Translations under genes and position numbers: made by a program
From: Bosea sp. 685
Lineage (GTDB): Bacteria; Pseudomonadota; Alphaproteobacteria; Rhizobiales; Beijerinckiaceae
Direction: 5' to 3'
Length of the DNA: 64,000 nt
NCBI RefSeq assembly: GCF_031884435.1
Contig: NZ_CP134779.1
Coordinates: forward strand, 6,482,001-6,546,000
Part shown: positions 17,774-26,603 of the stretch, piece after piece
Position numbering within the stretch: the first letter of the stretch is position 1
How the letters are laid out: each line of letters opens with the position of its first letter
Notes under the pieces: generated by a model
The model's input: only the letters and a program-made list of their open reading frames with translations
Databases searched by the model: none
Told to the model about the DNA's origin: nothing

Positions 17774-19123
17774 TCAGGCGAGCTTGCCCGCAGCCGGCAG
17801 GCGGGCGCGGACCACGGCGCCGATCGCCGCCAGGGCCGCGGCGGTGAGCAGCGCGCCGAGCGTGAGATACCAGCCGACGGCCGACAGCCCGTAATTGCTG
17901 GCGAGCCAGGTCGCGATATAGGGCGCGAGCGATGCGCCGACGATGCCGCCGAGATTGAAGGTCAGCGAGGCGCCGGTATAGCGCACGGCGGTCGGGAAGA
18001 GTTCGGCCAGCGCGGTGCCGAGCGGGCCATAGGTGAAGCCCATCAAGCCGAAGCCGAGCACGAAGAAGAGCGTGATCGCGGTCAGGTTGCCGGCAACGAA
18101 CAGCGGCGTGAACAGGAAGCCGTAGGCGGCGATCGCCAGCGTGGTCCAGAACAGCACCCGGCGATTGCCGAAACGGTCGGCGAGCAGTGCCGAGAGCGGG
18201 ATCGCCAGTCCGAAGAAGACGACGCCGACCATCTGCACCGGCAGGAACTGCCCGCGCGCATAGCCCAACGCTGTCGTGCCCCAGCTCAGCGAGAACACGG
18301 TCATCAGGTAGAACAGCACGAAGGTCGCCAGCGCCGCGATGGTGCCGAGCAGGAGATGAGCCTTGTGCTGCGACACCACCGCGACAATCGGCATGCGGAC
18401 GCGCTCATGCTTGTCGATCGCCTTCTGGAATTCGGGCGTCTCGGTCAGGCGCAGCCGGACATAGAGCCCGACGAAGACCAGAAGCGCGCTGGCCAGGAAG
18501 GGAATGCGCCAGCCGAAGGAGTAGAACTGCGCGTCGCTGAGCAGGTCGGTAAGCAGAAGGAAGCTGCCGGTGGCGCAGATGAAGCCGATCGGCGCGCCGA
18601 GCTGCGGGAACATGCCGTACCAGGCCTGCTTGCCGGGAGGGGCGTTCTCGGTGGCGAGCAGCACGGCTCCGCCCCATTCGCCGCCGAGCCCGAGGCCCTG
18701 GCCGAGACGGCACAGCGCCAGCAGCAGCGGAGCCATGACGCCGACGCTGGCATAGGTCGGCAGCAGGCCGATCAGAACCGTCGAGAGGCCCATCGTCATC
18801 AGGGCGGCGACGAGCGTGGCCTTGCGCCCGATCCTGTCGCCGAAATGCCCGAAGATCGCCGCGCCGATCGGCCGCGCGAAGAAGGCGATCGCGAAGGTCG
18901 CCAGCGATTGCAGCATCGCCGAGGTTGCGTCCCCGCCGGGGAAGAACAGCTTTGGGAACACCAGCACGGCGGCGGTGGCGTAAATATAGAAGTCGAAGAA
19001 CTCGATCGTCGTGCCGATGAGGCTGGCGAAGAGAATGCGGGCCGGCGAATTGGCGGCGGGAGCGGCAACGGGGGACGACACGGGGATACTTTCGATGATC
19101 GAGCTTGCGAAGCTGGCGGCCAT
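17774..19123 (-). CDS. MHS-family MFS transporter (ShiA/ProP-like)
   Basis: Twelve-segment major facilitator of the metabolite:H+ symporter group, about 449 aa. The N-terminal GTTIEFFDFYIYATAA, the GDRIGRKATL loop between segments 2 and 3 and GEWGGAVLLATENAP are MHS hallmarks. Substrates in the family include osmolytes, shikimate and dicarboxylates, and this one is unassigned. The ATG at 19123 is preferred; a TTG at 19156 would add 11 residues. It is transcribed in the same direction as the Lrp gene about 140 bases away, but separate promoters are possible. Confidence 0.9.
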   Translation of the reverse strand: MAASFASSIIESIPVSSPVAAPAANSPARILFASLIGTTIEFFDFYIYATAAVLVFPKLFFPGGDATSAMLQSLATFAIAFFARPIGAAIFGHFGDRIGRKATLVAALMTMGLSTVLIGLLPTYASVGVMAPLLLALCRLGQGLGLGGEWGGAVLLATENAPPGKQAWYGMFPQLGAPIGFICATGSFLLLTDLLSDAQFYSFGWRIPFLASALLVFVGLYVRLRLTETPEFQKAIDKHERVRMPIVAVVSQHKAHLLLGTIAALATFVLFYLMTVFSLSWGTTALGYARGQFLPVQMVGVVFFGLAIPLSALLADRFGNRRVLFWTTLAIAAYGFLFTPLFVAGNLTAITLFFVLGFGLMGFTYGPLGTALAELFPTAVRYTGASLTFNLGGIVGASLAPYIATWLASNYGLSAVGWYLTLGALLTAAALAAIGAVVRARLPAAGKLA

Positions 19124-19260
19124 AGCGGAAAGCCGATTGGCAATCAATGCGCGCAACGCATGTCTGTCGTCATATAATTGCGCCGATATGCTGTCTCTGC
19201 ATCACTTCGTTGCCGATGGCAGCTTCCTCCTCAGGCACCTCTGCCTCAGGCGTCCTTGCC

Positions 19261-19746
19261 TCAGACGCCCTTGCCCAGTTCCACCGGGACCGAGAAGGAA
19301 CGCTTCACCTGTCCGAGCGCGAAGCTCGATTCGATCGAGGCGACATTGTCGAGCCGGGTCAGCTTGTCCTTAAGGAAGCGCTCATAGGCGGCGAGGTCGC
19401 TGACGATGATGCGCAGCAAGTAATCGCGTGGCCCGGTCATCAGATAGCAATCGGCGACCTCGGGCCAACGGGCGACGATGGCCGCGAAGCGGTCGAGCTC
19501 CTCCTCACGCTGGCGCTCGAGCTTGATCGAGGCGAAGACCGAGACCGGCAGGCCGAGCTTGTCCTGGTCGACGACCGCGACATAGCCCTTGATCACGCCC
19601 GCCTCCTCCAGCAGCCGGACGCGCCGCGCGCAAGGCGAGGGCGAGAGCCCGACCTTGCCGGCGAGATCCTGAATGCTCATGCGCCCGTCGGCCTGGAGAG
19701 CCTGGACGATGCGGCGGTCGATGTCGTCGAGTTTGTGATCTGGCAT
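19261..19746 (-). CDS. Lrp/AsnC-family transcriptional regulator
   Basis: 161 aa feast/famine regulator. The N-terminal helix-turn-helix runs from LDDIDRRIVQALQADGR through LSPSPCARRVRLLEEAGVI. The C-terminal RAM domain includes VADCYLMTGPRDYLLRI, the usual effector pocket. Such regulators often control a divergent amino-acid or 2-oxoacid gene, here perhaps the E1-type dehydrogenase at 20785. The 94 bases encoding its N-terminus are duplicated at 20568-20661, so the link to that target has been interrupted by an intervening lipoprotein gene. Confidence 0.93.
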   Translation of the reverse strand: MPDHKLDDIDRRIVQALQADGRMSIQDLAGKVGLSPSPCARRVRLLEEAGVIKGYVAVVDQDKLGLPVSVFASIKLERQREEELDRFAAIVARWPEVADCYLMTGPRDYLLRIIVSDLAAYERFLKDKLTRLDNVASIESSFALGQVKRSFSVPVELGKGV

Positions 19747-19937
19747 GGTTTTCTGCTTCCGGTCGGGTGATAGCACGGGCCGATGAGCGCGGCAGCATCC
19801 CGCGTGTCAGTGCCTTGGGTGCGAAGGCTGTCGCTTTCCCGCAACAGTTGTAGGAACTCGGCGTTGCCGATGTGAGTGCAGGTTGTTCGGAAGGGGCGGC
19901 TCAACTACCGGCGGTGTCTCCATTTCCGGGAGGCCAC

Positions 19938-20552
19938 ATGCTCGTCCGTCTGATCGTCGCAACCTTTCTCGCTGTCGGGCTTGCCGGCTGCGTCACCGTC
20001 TCGAACCCGCTGACGCTGGAACAGCGCGAGGCGCTGCGACTGGCCTCCGTCGCCGTCGAGGTCGATCCGGCCGCGACCTTGTGGTGGGGCGATGGCGACC
20101 GGGCCTATGCCCGCAGCAAGAGCCTGCCGGAAACGGAGTCGGAGGCGTTGTCGAAGACGCCGGAGGCGCGCGCCTTCATCGCCAAGGCCGCTTCGGGCAA
20201 GATTGCCGCTGCGCTTGAACGCGAGCTCAGGCCGGCGCTCACCGGCCAGCAACCTGTCAAGGTCATGGTGACCTTGCGCAATCTGCGCGTGACTTCGATC
20301 ATCCAGCGTATCCTGGTCGGTGGACCTCATGAGATGACGGCGGATGTAACAGTCGTCGACGCGAAGAGCGGCCGGCCGGTCCTGTCCTACCCAGGGTTGC
20401 GGGCGGTCGCACGCGCCGGCGAGGGGATTGGCGGCACGCTTGTCGATGCGGCCTTCATGCCCGATCCGATAGACAGGCTGACGGGAAATTTCGCCGAGGA
20501 CTTCACGAGCTGGCTCCTGCAGCGGCCGGGCCCGACGCCGCCGCCCAAGTGA
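19938..20552 (+). CDS. predicted lipoprotein, unknown function
   Basis: 204 aa protein with a lipoprotein signal: MLVRLIVATFLAVGLAGC, the Cys of LAGC being the lipidation site. The remainder is a mixed alpha/beta domain that I cannot assign firmly. GREGAGGCC-like spacing before the ATG (GGGAGG about seven bases upstream) supports the start. It sits alone between the intact lrp gene and a partial copy of lrp, both on the other strand, which suggests arrival or rearrangement with that duplication. Confidence 0.75.
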   Translation: MLVRLIVATFLAVGLAGCVTVSNPLTLEQREALRLASVAVEVDPAATLWWGDGDRAYARSKSLPETESEALSKTPEARAFIAKAASGKIAAALERELRPALTGQQPVKVMVTLRNLRVTSIIQRILVGGPHEMTADVTVVDAKSGRPVLSYPGLRAVARAGEGIGGTLVDAAFMPDPIDRLTGNFAEDFTSWLLQRPGPTPPPK

Positions 20553-20567
20553 TTGGCGAGATCCCGG

Positions 20568-20661
20568 CCTTGCCGGCGAGATCCTGAATGCCCATGCGCC
20601 CGTCGGCCTGGAGAGCGTGGACGATGCGGCGGTCGATGTCGTCGAGTTTATGATCTGGCAT
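20568..20661 (-). pseudogene. duplicated 5' fragment of the lrp gene
   Basis: About 94 bases match the 5' coding end of the intact lrp gene (19653-19746) with three differences that I count, in the same orientation. Read on the minus strand it gives MPDHKLDDIDRRIVHALQAD and continues RMGIQDLAGKAG before the match ends. The bases beyond the start codon differ between copies. It lies directly upstream of the divergent E1 gene, so it may mark the ancestral lrp position. Confidence 0.85.
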
Positions 20662-20784
20662 TGTCTCTCGCTTTCAGGGCCGGGATTAGCGGAAACCACC
20701 AATTGGGGAAGTCGCGGCTCACGTCTTTAGCTGCCAACGCCGCGGAAACCATGCATGATCACGGCCTCTTTTGGAGGCACATGC

Positions 20785-23178
20785 ATGTCCGATCCGCGCC
20801 TGCCCATTCTCGCCGAGCTGGAAAAGAAGATTCTCTGGCTCGCCTCATGGACGATCCACAACGCCAATCATATCCGCGCCAGCGAGGACGGCATGAAGGT
20901 GGGCGGGCATCAGGCCTCCTCGGCCTCGCTCGCCACCATCATGACGGCGCTGTATCTCGGCGTGCTCAGGCCGCAGGACCGGGTCGCGGTGAAGCCGCAT
21001 GCCTCGCCGATCTTCCACGCCATCAACTATCTGATGGGGCTGCAGACGCGCGAGAAGCTGGAGAATTTCCGCGGCTACAAGGGCGCGCAGAGCTATCCCT
21101 CGCGCACCAAGGACATCGACGACGTCGATTTCTCGACCGGCTCGGTCGGCCTGGGCGTCGCGCAGACGCTGTTTTCCTCGCTGGTGCAGGATTACGTCAA
21201 GGCGCATGGCTGGGGCGAGAAGCGCCAGGACGGCCGCATGGTCGCGCTGATCGGCGATGCCGAGCTCGACGAAGGCAATATCTTCGAGGCCCTGATGGAG
21301 GGCTGGAAGCACGGCCTGCGCAACACCTGGTGGGTGATCGACTATAATCGCCAGTCGCTCGACGCCGTCATCCGCGAAGGGCTCTATGACCGCTTCGAGC
21401 AGATGTTCAGGAATTTCGGTTGGGACGTCGTCACGCTGAAATACGGCTCTTTGCAGCAGGCCGCTTTCAAGGAGAAGGGCGGCGAGCGGCTGAAGGCCTG
21501 GATCGATTCCTGCCCGAACCAGCTCTATTCCGCCCTGACTTTCCAGGGCGGGGCGGCCTGGCGCAAGCGCCTGATGGACGATCTCGGCGATCAGGGGCCG
21601 GTCACCAAGCTGATCGAGAGCCGCTCTGACACTGAGCTGTCCAGGCTGATGTGCAATCTCGGTGGGCATGACCTGCCGTCGATCCTAGAAGCCTTCGAGG
21701 CGATCGACCATGACCGCCCGGTCTGCTTCCTGGCCTATACCGTCAAAGGGTTCGGCCTGCCGCTCGCCGGGCACAAGGACAACCATGCCGGGCTGATGAC
21801 CAAGGATCAGATGGAGGGCTTCAAGACCGCCAATGCGGTCCGGCTCGGCCATGAGTGGGATCTGTTCGAAGGGCTGTCGCTGCCGCAGAGCGAGCTTCGC
21901 GCCTTCCTCGACAAGGTGCCGTTCTTCGCAGAGGGCCGGCGCCGTAAGAGCGCGCCGAAATTGCCGGTGCCCAAGGTGCTGGAGGCTGGCATCCAGGCGA
22001 CGATGTCCACCCAGATGGGCTTCGGCAAGATCCTGGACGATCTCGCCAAGCGCGGCGGGCCCTTGGCCGACCGCATCGTCACGACCGCGCCCGACGTCAC
22101 CGTCTCGACCAATCTCGGGCCCTGGGTCAACCGGCGCGGCCTGTTCGCCAGGGCGGAGATGGCCGACACCTTCAAGGATGAGCGCATCCCCTCGATGCAG
22201 AAATGGGAGTTCTCGCCCAAGGGCCAGCATATCGAGCTGGGCATTGCCGAGATGAACCTGTTCATCAATCTCTCGGCGCTGGGCCTGTCGCATTCGATCT
22301 TCGGCGAGCGCCTGATCCCGATCGGCACGCTCTACGACCCGTTCATCTCGCGCGGCTTGGATGCGCTGAACTATGCCTGTTACCAGGATGCGCGCTTCAT
22401 GGTGGTGGCGACGCCCTCGGGCGTCACGCTGGCGCCTGAGGGCGGCGCGCATCAGTCGATCGCCACGCCCCTGATCGGGATGAGCCAGGATGGGCTTTGC
22501 GCCTTCGAGCCGGCTTTCGTCGACGAGCTTTCGGTGATGATGCGCTGGTCCTTCGACTATCTGCAGAGGGATGGCGAGGGCGACCCCAATGAGCGGACCT
22601 GGCTGCGCGACGAGACCGGCGGCTCGGTCTATTTGAGGCTCTCGACGCTGCAGCTCGAGCAGCCGAAGCGGGCGATGACGCCGGAGCTCGAGCACGCGAT
22701 CATCGACGGCGCCTATTGGCTGCGCAAGCCCGGCCCCAACGCCTCGGTGGTGGTCGCTTATACCGGCGCGGTCGCGGCGGAGGCTATCGAGGCCGTCGGG
22801 CTGCTGGGTGAGGACCGGCGCGATGTCGGCCTGCTCGCGATCACTTCCGCCGATCGGCTCAATGCCGGCTGGCAGGCGGCCGAGCGGGCGCGCCAGCGCG
22901 GCAACCAGCAGGCGACGAGCCATATCGAGCGCCTGCTCGGCGAGCTGTCCCGCGATTGCGGCATCGTCTCGGTGCTGGACGGGCATCCCGCCACGCTGGC
23001 CTGGCTCGGCAGCGTGCATGGCCACAAGCAGAAGGCGCTCGGCGTCGAGCATTTCGGCCAGACCGGCACGGTCGCCGACCTCTACCGCCATTTCGGCATC
23101 GATGCGAATGCGATCGTGCATGCCGCGCAAGCGGCGGCGCCAGGCCGGCCGGTGCGCTATCTGAAGGCGCTGCCGTAG
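20785..23178 (+). CDS. homodimeric E1-type 2-oxoacid dehydrogenase (AceE/MdeB-like)
   Basis: TPP-dependent E1 component, 797 aa, related to AceE and to the 2-ketobutyrate dehydrogenase MdeB. The TPP/Mg motif is GDAELDEGN (157-165) followed by the downstream asparagine in WWVIDYNRQS. EGGAHQSIATP in the C-terminal half is typical of the AceE type. The start at 20785 follows TTTGGAGGC; an in-frame ATG at 20755 lies upstream of that ribosome site. There is no E2 or E3 gene beside it, so it must borrow those subunits. The Lrp remnant at its 5' side recalls Pseudomonas mdeR-mdeB, which supports a role in amino-acid-derived 2-oxoacid oxidation. Confidence 0.85.
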   Translation: MSDPRLPILAELEKKILWLASWTIHNANHIRASEDGMKVGGHQASSASLATIMTALYLGVLRPQDRVAVKPHASPIFHAINYLMGLQTREKLENFRGYKGAQSYPSRTKDIDDVDFSTGSVGLGVAQTLFSSLVQDYVKAHGWGEKRQDGRMVALIGDAELDEGNIFEALMEGWKHGLRNTWWVIDYNRQSLDAVIREGLYDRFEQMFRNFGWDVVTLKYGSLQQAAFKEKGGERLKAWIDSCPNQLYSALTFQGGAAWRKRLMDDLGDQGPVTKLIESRSDTELSRLMCNLGGHDLPSILEAFEAIDHDRPVCFLAYTVKGFGLPLAGHKDNHAGLMTKDQMEGFKTANAVRLGHEWDLFEGLSLPQSELRAFLDKVPFFAEGRRRKSAPKLPVPKVLEAGIQATMSTQMGFGKILDDLAKRGGPLADRIVTTAPDVTVSTNLGPWVNRRGLFARAEMADTFKDERIPSMQKWEFSPKGQHIELGIAEMNLFINLSALGLSHSIFGERLIPIGTLYDPFISRGLDALNYACYQDARFMVVATPSGVTLAPEGGAHQSIATPLIGMSQDGLCAFEPAFVDELSVMMRWSFDYLQRDGEGDPNERTWLRDETGGSVYLRLSTLQLEQPKRAMTPELEHAIIDGAYWLRKPGPNASVVVAYTGAVAAEAIEAVGLLGEDRRDVGLLAITSADRLNAGWQAAERARQRGNQQATSHIERLLGELSRDCGIVSVLDGHPATLAWLGSVHGHKQKALGVEHFGQTGTVADLYRHFGIDANAIVHAAQAAAPGRPVRYLKALP

Positions 23179-23184
23179 GGTGCT

Positions 23185-23316
23185 GTCATCCCGTGCGCGC
23201 TGCGGCATTCATGCCGCTGCGCAGACACGGGACCGTCACCAGAAAGAGGTGCCTTTTCGTCGCGCGGTCCCGCATCTGCGCAGCAACACTTCGTGCTGCA
23301 GCGCGTGCGGTATGAC
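23185..23316. repeat. dispersed palindromic repeat, family B copy 1
   Basis: Long imperfect palindrome beginning GTCATCCCGTGCGCGCTGCG and ending with a GCAGCGCGTGCGGTATGAC arm. The interior GGTGCCTTTTCGTCGCG is also related between copies. The second copy is at 34409-34541. It follows the E1 gene and may form its transcript end. Confidence 0.78.
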
Positions 23317-23324
23317 ACCCGCGC

Positions 23325-23630
23325 TCAGAAGCGGGGGGTCGAGAAGCTGTTGGCGAAGGGGTTGACGCCGGAGCCGATGCGGCCCGGCAAGGTGCCCTCG
23401 CCGTAGAATTCGCCGGTGCTGGCATAGACCGGCGTGGCGGCGAAATGCTGGCTGGCGTAATTGTTCATCGAGCCGACCGGCACGACATTGCCGAGGTCGA
23501 AGTAGCTGCGCTTCTGCACGGTGACGCGCAGCGGGGCGCGGCGGTTCTGCGCCTCGGCGATCGTCGTCGCGACGGTCAGCGCCACGAGCGAGAGGCCGAA
23601 GCCGGCGGCGAAACGCTGGAAGGAACGCAT
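23325..23630 (-). CDS. small secreted protein of unknown function
   Basis: 101 aa from MRSFQRFAAGFGLSLVALTV, with a plain signal peptide ending near IAEAQ. The mature part is rich in Asn, Ser, Phe and Gly (NNYASQHF, GSGVNPFANSF) and has no cysteine. I do not recognise a family. An in-frame extension upstream to 23822 has no good ribosome site and looks like chance. Confidence 0.6.
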   Translation of the reverse strand: MRSFQRFAAGFGLSLVALTVATTIAEAQNRRAPLRVTVQKRSYFDLGNVVPVGSMNNYASQHFAATPVYASTGEFYGEGTLPGRIGSGVNPFANSFSTPRF

Positions 23631-23817
23631 GACGAAAGGTCTCCTGAGGCGACGGGCGGCGGGGCATCTATCACGATGCGGGATGACGCGACGATACTCC
23701 CTCGTAGTTAACGCTTTTGTTTGCCTTCGCCAGAGGCGAAGCACGCGAAAGTGAGATTTTGCGCGGTGAGTGCCCGCAGCTCTTCGAGGCCGAGTGTCCT
23801 GGCGCGGAAACATCCCC

Positions 23818-23857
23818 GTCATTCCGGGGCGATCCGTGGGGTCGAGCTCGGAATGAC
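23818..23857. repeat. short palindromic repeat, family A relative
   Basis: A 40-base hairpin: GTCATTCCGGGGCG against CGAGCTCGGAATGAC, with the same GTCAT/ATGAC ends as the longer elements. It looks like a core-only version. Confidence 0.6.
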
Positions 23858-23864
23858 GCGGTGG

Positions 23865-24974
23865 TTAGCGCCTTGCCACCGTCTTCAGCGCGGGGGCGGA
23901 GCCGTCGGCGTCGAGCCAGGAGGCCTTGCGGCCGGTGGCCGAGAGGCGCGGCGGCGCGCAGGCCGGCTGGCGGGCGAGCTCGGTGCGCGAGAAGGCTGAG
24001 CGCAGGGCCTTGTCCTCGCCGGCGGCGAGCAGGTCGATCCGGTCGATCAGGCAGACCAGTTGCTGGCGGTCGGCCGGTCGGCCGGGCGCGCCACACCACC
24101 AGCCGCTGAGGCCGAGCGGCAGGTCGCCTGCGCTCTTGTCGCCTGGGCTCTTGCGGAAGGCGATGCAGGGGCGGCTGGCATCGCCGTCGCTCAGCGTCGT
24201 ATCGGCGGTCTCGACCGTGCCGAAGCGGGTCTCGATCGAGGTCGGAACGCCGCTGCGCTGGATCGACATGCCGCGCTCGGAGGCCTCGCGCACCAATGCG
24301 ATGACGAAGGGGTGGGGCCGCGCCTCATTGTTATGGGTGACGAGCAGGCGCAATCGCAGATGCGGCTTGTCGGTCTCAAAAGCGCCGAAGCTTAGCGTGT
24401 CCTGACGGCGGGCGCCGTCCTGGCTGCGCATCGCCTCATAGGCCGGCTGCTGGCGCTCGAGTTCGGGCGATTCCAGGCCGAACATCGCGATCGGCTTGGC
24501 AATCTTGAACCAGCTGTCGCCAATGAGCGCCTGCTGGCGCGGCTCCAGGAGCACGTCGCGGACCGGGCGGCTCTCGCTGGCGGCGGGAATTGTCAGGCTG
24601 GCGAGGCTGGGCTCGCTGTCGCCGGCGGCGGACAAGGCGGTGACGAGGCTCGCCGTCAGGCCGATGCCGGTCAGGGCGGCGATCCCGCGCCAGACCAGCC
24701 CGCCGGTCAGGCCCAGGCCGCTACTCAGGGCCGAGCCGCGACGGCCGAAAGCGGCGAAGGCGCCGCGCAGCAGCATGGCGAAGCCGGTTTCGATCGCGTC
24801 GGCACAGCGGATCAGCGTCGTGACGCCGTCGAAGCGCACAAGACGAGGCTTGACCCGAACGATCGCGGCGTTGGCGGCGGCTGCCATCGCCGGCCAATGC
24901 GAACGGGCCGCGCTGAGCAGGATCGATGAGACATTACGCGACACGACCGGAACTCGCCTTAATGGCCGTGTCAT
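23865..24974 (-). CDS. unknown protein with N-terminal membrane region
   Basis: 369 aa. A hydrophobic, glycine-rich segment around residues 85-120 (GLTGGLVWRGIAALTGIGLTASLVTA, quoted in part) suggests a single or double membrane pass or an uncleaved signal. The C-terminal part beyond residue 130 is soluble and contains Cys residues (PCIAFRKS, WWCGAPG, LVCLIDRIDLL) that could pair in the periplasm. I do not recognise the family. The start at 24974 is preferred over a GTG two codons upstream. Confidence 0.6.
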   Translation of the reverse strand: MTRPLRRVPVVSRNVSSILLSAARSHWPAMAAAANAAIVRVKPRLVRFDGVTTLIRCADAIETGFAMLLRGAFAAFGRRGSALSSGLGLTGGLVWRGIAALTGIGLTASLVTALSAAGDSEPSLASLTIPAASESRPVRDVLLEPRQQALIGDSWFKIAKPIAMFGLESPELERQQPAYEAMRSQDGARRQDTLSFGAFETDKPHLRLRLLVTHNNEARPHPFVIALVREASERGMSIQRSGVPTSIETRFGTVETADTTLSDGDASRPCIAFRKSPGDKSAGDLPLGLSGWWCGAPGRPADRQQLVCLIDRIDLLAAGEDKALRSAFSRTELARQPACAPPRLSATGRKASWLDADGSAPALKTVARR

Positions 24975-25392
24975 GTGCACGGCTCGTCTTCACCCGCGCG
25001 GACACTGGCCGGCTGTGAGTCAGCGCCGGGTTACCGCCGGCGGGCAATCCGCGAACAGCGTAAATCCGAGGTCAAGGAGCAGGGTTAACAGCGGGGGACG
25101 TTGACTTTTGGCCGCCTTGGGTGTTTTGACTTGGCGCAAGGCGCGCGGGGCAACCCGCCTAGCGCCGACGCGAAGCCTTCAGCCCTTCGGGATTGGCCCT
25201 GTGAACGTCCGTCAGACGACGAAACGCACGACCAAAACGGCGACCGGTAAAACGGTTACGTCGCGCTGACCTTCGCCTCGGTTCCGGGTTCTCTCCCCCC
25301 GGCGGGGATAATCGCCGAACCTGCTTCACATTATCGAGCGGGCCGGCATCCCGGGGGAGACCAAACCGGTTTCATCCAAAAGGACCATCACA
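24975..25392. other. 418-base gap upstream of asd, with a strong hairpin
   Basis: No gene seen. At 25133-25166 GGCGC-A-AGGC pairs with GCCT-A-GCGCC around an inner GGG-GCAA-CCC stem with a GNRA-type loop. Further partial stems follow, such as GACCGGT...ACGGTTACGTC near 25238-25260. This could be a structured leader of asd or a small RNA, but I cannot match it to a known family. AAAAGGACC just before 25393 serves as the asd ribosome site. Confidence 0.4.
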
Positions 25393-26427
25393 ATGAGCTT
25401 CAAGGTCGCGATTGTCGGCGCCACGGGTAATGTGGGCCATGAGATGCTCGATATCCTGGCCGAGCGCGCTTTCCCGGTCAGCGAGGTCGTAGCACTCGCC
25501 TCTTCCCGGTCTATCGGCACCGAGGTCTCCTTCGGCGACAGGGTCCTGAAGGTGAAGGCGCTGGAGCATTACGACTTCTCCGACACCGATATCTGCCTGA
25601 TGTCGGCCGGCGGCGAGGTCTCCAAGGAATGGTCGCCCAAGATCGGCGCGCAGGGCTGCGTCGTCATCGACAACTCCTCGGCCTGGCGCATGCATCCCGA
25701 CGTGCCGCTGATCGTGCCGGAGGTGAACGCGGCGGCTGCCGCAGGCTTCACCAAGATGAACATCATCGCCAACCCGAACTGCTCGACCGCCCAGCTCGTC
25801 GTGGCCCTGAAGCCGCTGCACGACAAGTATGTGATCAAGCGCGTCGTCGTCTCGACCTATCAGTCGGTCTCCGGCGCCGGCAAGGAGGCGATGGACGAGC
25901 TCTTCAACCAGACGCGCTCGATCTTCGCTGCCGGTGAGATGACCACGAAGAAGTTCCCCAAGCGCATCGCCTTCAATCTCATCCCGCAGATCGACGTCTT
26001 CATGGAGGACGGCTTCACCAAGGAAGAGTGGAAGATGATGGCGGAGACCAAGAAGATCCTCGATCCGAAGATCAAGCTGACCGCGACCTGCGTGCGCGTG
26101 CCGGTCTTCATCAGCCATTCCGAGAGCGTCAACATCGAGTGCGAGAAGCCGATCACGGCCGATGAGGCGCGCGAGGTGCTGCGCACCGCTCCCGGCATCC
26201 TCGTCATCGATAAGCACGAGCCTGGCGGCTACATCACCCCGCATGAGGCGGCCGGCGAGGACGCGACCTATATCTCGCGCATCCGCGAGGACAGCACGGT
26301 CGAGAACGGCCTCGCCTTCTGGTGCGTCTCCGACAATCTGCGCAAGGGCGCGGCGCTGAACGCGGTGCAGATCGCCGAGGTGCTGATCAACCGCAAGCTG
26401 ATCCAGCCGCGCAAGCAGGCGGCGTGA
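25393..26427 (+). CDS. asd: aspartate-semialdehyde dehydrogenase
   Basis: NADPH-dependent enzyme that reduces aspartyl phosphate to aspartate semialdehyde, the branch point to lysine/diaminopimelate, threonine and methionine. NADP loop GATGNVG is at residues 9-15 and the catalytic cysteine is C130 in NPNCSTAQ. The 344 aa length is normal. It is monocistronic, with a strong terminator right behind it and a long untranslated leader in front. Confidence 0.97.
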   Translation: MSFKVAIVGATGNVGHEMLDILAERAFPVSEVVALASSRSIGTEVSFGDRVLKVKALEHYDFSDTDICLMSAGGEVSKEWSPKIGAQGCVVIDNSSAWRMHPDVPLIVPEVNAAAAAGFTKMNIIANPNCSTAQLVVALKPLHDKYVIKRVVVSTYQSVSGAGKEAMDELFNQTRSIFAAGEMTTKKFPKRIAFNLIPQIDVFMEDGFTKEEWKMMAETKKILDPKIKLTATCVRVPVFISHSESVNIECEKPITADEAREVLRTAPGILVIDKHEPGGYITPHEAAGEDATYISRIREDSTVENGLAFWCVSDNLRKGAALNAVQIAEVLINRKLIQPRKQAA

Positions 26428-26453
26428 CGCGAGGCGCAGTTATCTGCTGATCG

Positions 26454-26478
26454 AGGCGGGCCAAAAGCCCGCCTTTTT
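26454..26478 (+). terminator. rho-independent terminator of asd
   Basis: Stem AGGCGGGC / GCCCGCCT with loop CAAAA, followed by TTTTTC. It lies 27 bases after the asd stop. Confidence 0.93.
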
Positions 26479-26603
26479 CTTGATGGGTCTTGTTGCTGTG
26501 CCGATGCCTTGGCGCGGCCATGCATGGTCGCCGTTCGATCTTTGCGCAACGCGGGACCGATCAAATCGATTAGCGTCGCGTTTCAATCCCGCGCGTCGAT
26601 GAT

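Noticed and set aside
17735..19177. 480-codon plus-strand open frame opposite the MHS transporter
   Set aside because: Composition is a charged low-complexity shadow of a membrane protein read backwards; the minus-strand transporter explains the region.
24975..25392. Lysine or SAM riboswitch upstream of asd
   Set aside because: None of the conserved core segments of those classes is visible; only generic hairpins are seen.
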